From positions 375,411 through 439,410 of the forward strand of contig SAKE01000002.1 of NCBI GenBank assembly GCA_004017275.1: a stretch of 64,000 nucleotides of DNA, written 5' to 3'. How positions within the stretch are numbered: position 1 is the first letter of the stretch; each line of letters starts with the position of its first letter. Source of the stretch: Mesorhizobium sp. Its GTDB lineage: Bacteria; Pseudomonadota; Alphaproteobacteria; Rhizobiales; Rhizobiaceae. The position numbers were made by a program, and so were the translations under genes. The notes under the pieces were generated by a model. That model did no database searches and was not told the DNA's origin. It saw only the letters and a program-made list of their open reading frames with translations. Positions 62,541 to 64,000 of this stretch are shown piece by piece.

Positions 62541-63219
62541 TTTCTGACCTCTCCAGTCATAGTTTAAAAAATGGCTTCGGGGCTGGCGGCAATGTTTTCC
62601 CGCCTCACCCCCACAACGAAAAAGGTTCGCACCGCTCCCCCTTTTCGAGCGCGAACATACCCATCGATCTTCCGCCTTCAATGACGATTTCCGAAATAAC
62701 CCCAATTCTATAAACAGATTAATGCTGTGTTGCACAAATAACACTTATGAATATGGCGAACGGCACAATCGGAACATCGTCATATAATCAATATATATCT
62801 ATATACTTTCACGACTAACTATACTTTTAACGCATCATATTTCTACCATGACGGTCGAGACGCGGAATATCGACCCGGTTTTCTCCGAAAATGGCCTGAT
62901 TCCTGCCGGACCTACCCATCGCCGGATGACGCCCAACCGCCAATCGCACGCTGTCGTTGAGGCAAAACGCGGGGTGAGGCCTGCCAAGCCTGTCTGCCTC
63001 TTCTTAGGCGATCGAAACTCGCCGGAGCGCTGTCGCGTTGCTGAGCAACCGTTGACGACGACTCCTCCGTGACGCCTCTCAGTCGACCTGAACGACGCAG
63101 GCGATGTGGCCCCTCGCCTCGATCAGGCGGATCGGCACGGATAGGTCCGGGAAAGCATCGCTTCGGTTAGAATGCCCTTAGGATCTGGTGGGCGAGAGCC
63201 TGGTTGATCGTTTGGCGCC
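62541..63219. other. AT-rich spacer and probable eroded sequence
   Basis: This 679-nt stretch has no convincing gene. 62541-62850 holds an AT-rich porin promoter region with TATA-like runs (ATAATCAATATATATC). The open frame at 62848-63072 has ordinary base composition but no ribosome-binding site or family. On the minus strand at 63086-63175 a 30-codon open frame (HSNRSDAFPDLSVPIRLIEA, then RGHIACVVQVD) resembles the end of a real protein and may be a remnant. Confidence 0.5.
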
Positions 63220-64000
63220 TCACGCCCCGTGCGCGTGATCGGCAAGCACCTCGTCGATCACATGACGGGATTTTTCAACCTCGACGGGATTGACGCCGAT
63301 GTGTCCGGCGACGGTGATCAGCGCCTTCCACAGCGTCCAGCCACGGCCGCGCGCCCACATCGCCTCGTCTGCGGAAAGGCGGGCGCGAAATGCCTCCCGG
63401 CTTTTGCCTTCGAACAGCGTCCAGGCGATCGCCAGATCGCAAGCGGGATCGCCGACGCCCGAGGTTCCGAAGTCGATCACCGCGCTCAACCGGCCTTGCC
63501 TGACCAGCAGGTTGCCCCAACTGACGTCACCATGGAACCAGACCGGCGCGCCGTGCCAGGTTGCGGCAAGCGCCGCCTCCCATGCCGCGCTGGCGGCATC
63601 CGTATCGATCCTGCCGTCGAGGGCAGCAATCGCTTGCCGGGCCTCACCGTCGTAGACGGACAGTGGCCCACCGCGAAAGAAGTTGTGCTGTCCCGGTGCC
63701 GGTCCGCCGATCGGATCGACATGCTGCAAGGCGACCAGGAACGCGGCCAGGTCGGTCGCGAATTGCGACAGGCCGGCGATACGCTCGCGCTCTGCCGTCT
63801 CGCCATCGATCCAGCGGTAGACGGACCAGTGCCAGGGATAGTTTTCGGCCGGCCCCCCCATCGCCAGCGGCGTGGGGATCGGCAGCGGCAGCAGCGGCGC
63901 CAGCCTCGGCAGCCAGCGATGCTCCTTTTCCACTTGCAGGGAATAGGCCGCCGCACTCGGCAGTCGCACGGTCATCTCGTCGCCGAGATGAAAGGTCCTG
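63220..64000 (-). CDS. aminoglycoside phosphotransferase-family kinase (partial at window end)
   Basis: The visible part covers the C-terminal portion, with the start outside the window. It shows RTFHLGDEMTVRLPSA in frame with the upstream edge, then WHWSVYRWIDGE, the catalytic loop HGDVSWGNLLV (HxDxxxxN) and DFGTSGVGDPACDLAIAWTL, all typical of APH/choline-kinase-fold enzymes. Members phosphorylate aminoglycosides or other small alcohols. No evidence for resistance; metabolic kinases are common in rhizobia. Confidence 0.9.
   Translation of the reverse strand, partial: RTFHLGDEMTVRLPSAAAYSLQVEKEHRWLPRLAPLLPLPIPTPLAMGGPAENYPWHWSVYRWIDGETAERERIAGLSQFATDLAAFLVALQHVDPIGGPAPGQHNFFRGGPLSVYDGEARQAIAALDGRIDTDAASAAWEAALAATWHGAPVWFHGDVSWGNLLVRQGRLSAVIDFGTSGVGDPACDLAIAWTLFEGKSREAFRARLSADEAMWARGRGWTLWKALITVAGHIGVNPVEVEKSRHVIDEVLADHAHGA

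Noticed and set aside
61446..62744. N-terminal extension of the porin to 62744
   Set aside because: The segment lies before a clear signal peptide and strong ribosome-binding site at 62540.
62848..63072. 74-codon plus-strand frame in the porin-kinase spacer
   Set aside because: No ribosome-binding site, no recognisable family, and composition does not separate it from background.

Overview
This 64 kb window reads as a piece of chromosome from a Rhizobiales alphaproteobacterium, most likely Mesorhizobium or a close relative. This is inferred from gene content (rpsR-rplI, dnaB-radA-cvpA-purF, a Brucella/Rhizobium-type porin, Rsm22, TIGR02301, an Atm1-type exporter), from high-GC codon use, and from a GC-rich palindromic repeat of the kind scattered through mesorhizobial intergenic spacers. 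It is mostly core genome. I see no prophage, insertion sequence, CRISPR array, rRNA or tRNA. Accessory material is limited to two toxin-antitoxin-like pairs, one gene remnant and repeats.

Layout. 1-10.4 kb: translation and replication genes (rpsR 3' end, rplI, cfa, ynfA, an Rsm22 methyltransferase-like gene, dnaB, radA, cvpA, purF, an SDR). 10.5-16.9 kb: small secreted proteins, OsmC, then an agmatine deiminase, putrescine-binding protein and LuxR regulator cluster, and a secreted S10 carboxypeptidase. 17-20.5 kb: two EamA transporters, a candidate stress sRNA, and a divergent LysR/tautomerase pair. 20.6-24.6 kb: phospholipid metabolism, with an Aas-like fusion convergent with psd-pssA. 24.8-34.2 kb: SMP-30 lactonase, ABM-fold protein, ArsR-Atm1 metal pair, LysM protein, LOG protein, CorA/ZntB transporter, GST and RarD. 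34.4-41 kb: citramalate synthase, a compact DUF559-VOC-GFA-GFA-Pip operon, and cysS. 41.4-45.9 kb: SRAP, Nudix, TIGR02301 and an AbiEii-like nucleotidyltransferase with a small partner. 45.9-51 kb: dihydroorotase-like protein, YgfZ, HD hydrolase and a PAS-PAS-GGDEF-EAL protein. 51-57.3 kb: a four-gene minus-strand cassette (GNAT-C39 peptidase, RLAN-RimK ATP-grasp ligase, DUF3303, fatty acid desaturase) downstream of an ECF sigma/anti-sigma pair, then VapBC. 57.4-64 kb: DUF2339 protein, recO, porin, and the C-terminal part of an aminoglycoside-phosphotransferase-like kinase.

Regulatory layer. I found an EcfG-type promoter feeding a roughly 76-nt sRNA candidate with a C-rich hairpin loop and a GNRA-loop terminator. 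This is the layout of Caulobacter GsrN, the general-stress sRNA. A similar promoter precedes cfa. Other candidates are an alphaproteobacterial SOS-type box before dnaB, a SoxR/MerR-like palindrome before the ABM gene, three 13-bp iterons before the SRAP gene, a LysR operator, and a VapBC operator. A family of GC-rich palindromic elements lies beside stop codons in at least eight spacers.

The strongest leads for something not well described are the RimK/GNAT-C39 cassette, the C-loop sRNA, the AbiEii-like pair with an unfamiliar partner, and the triple hairpin array after rplI. All names are from sequence reading; no database search was possible.
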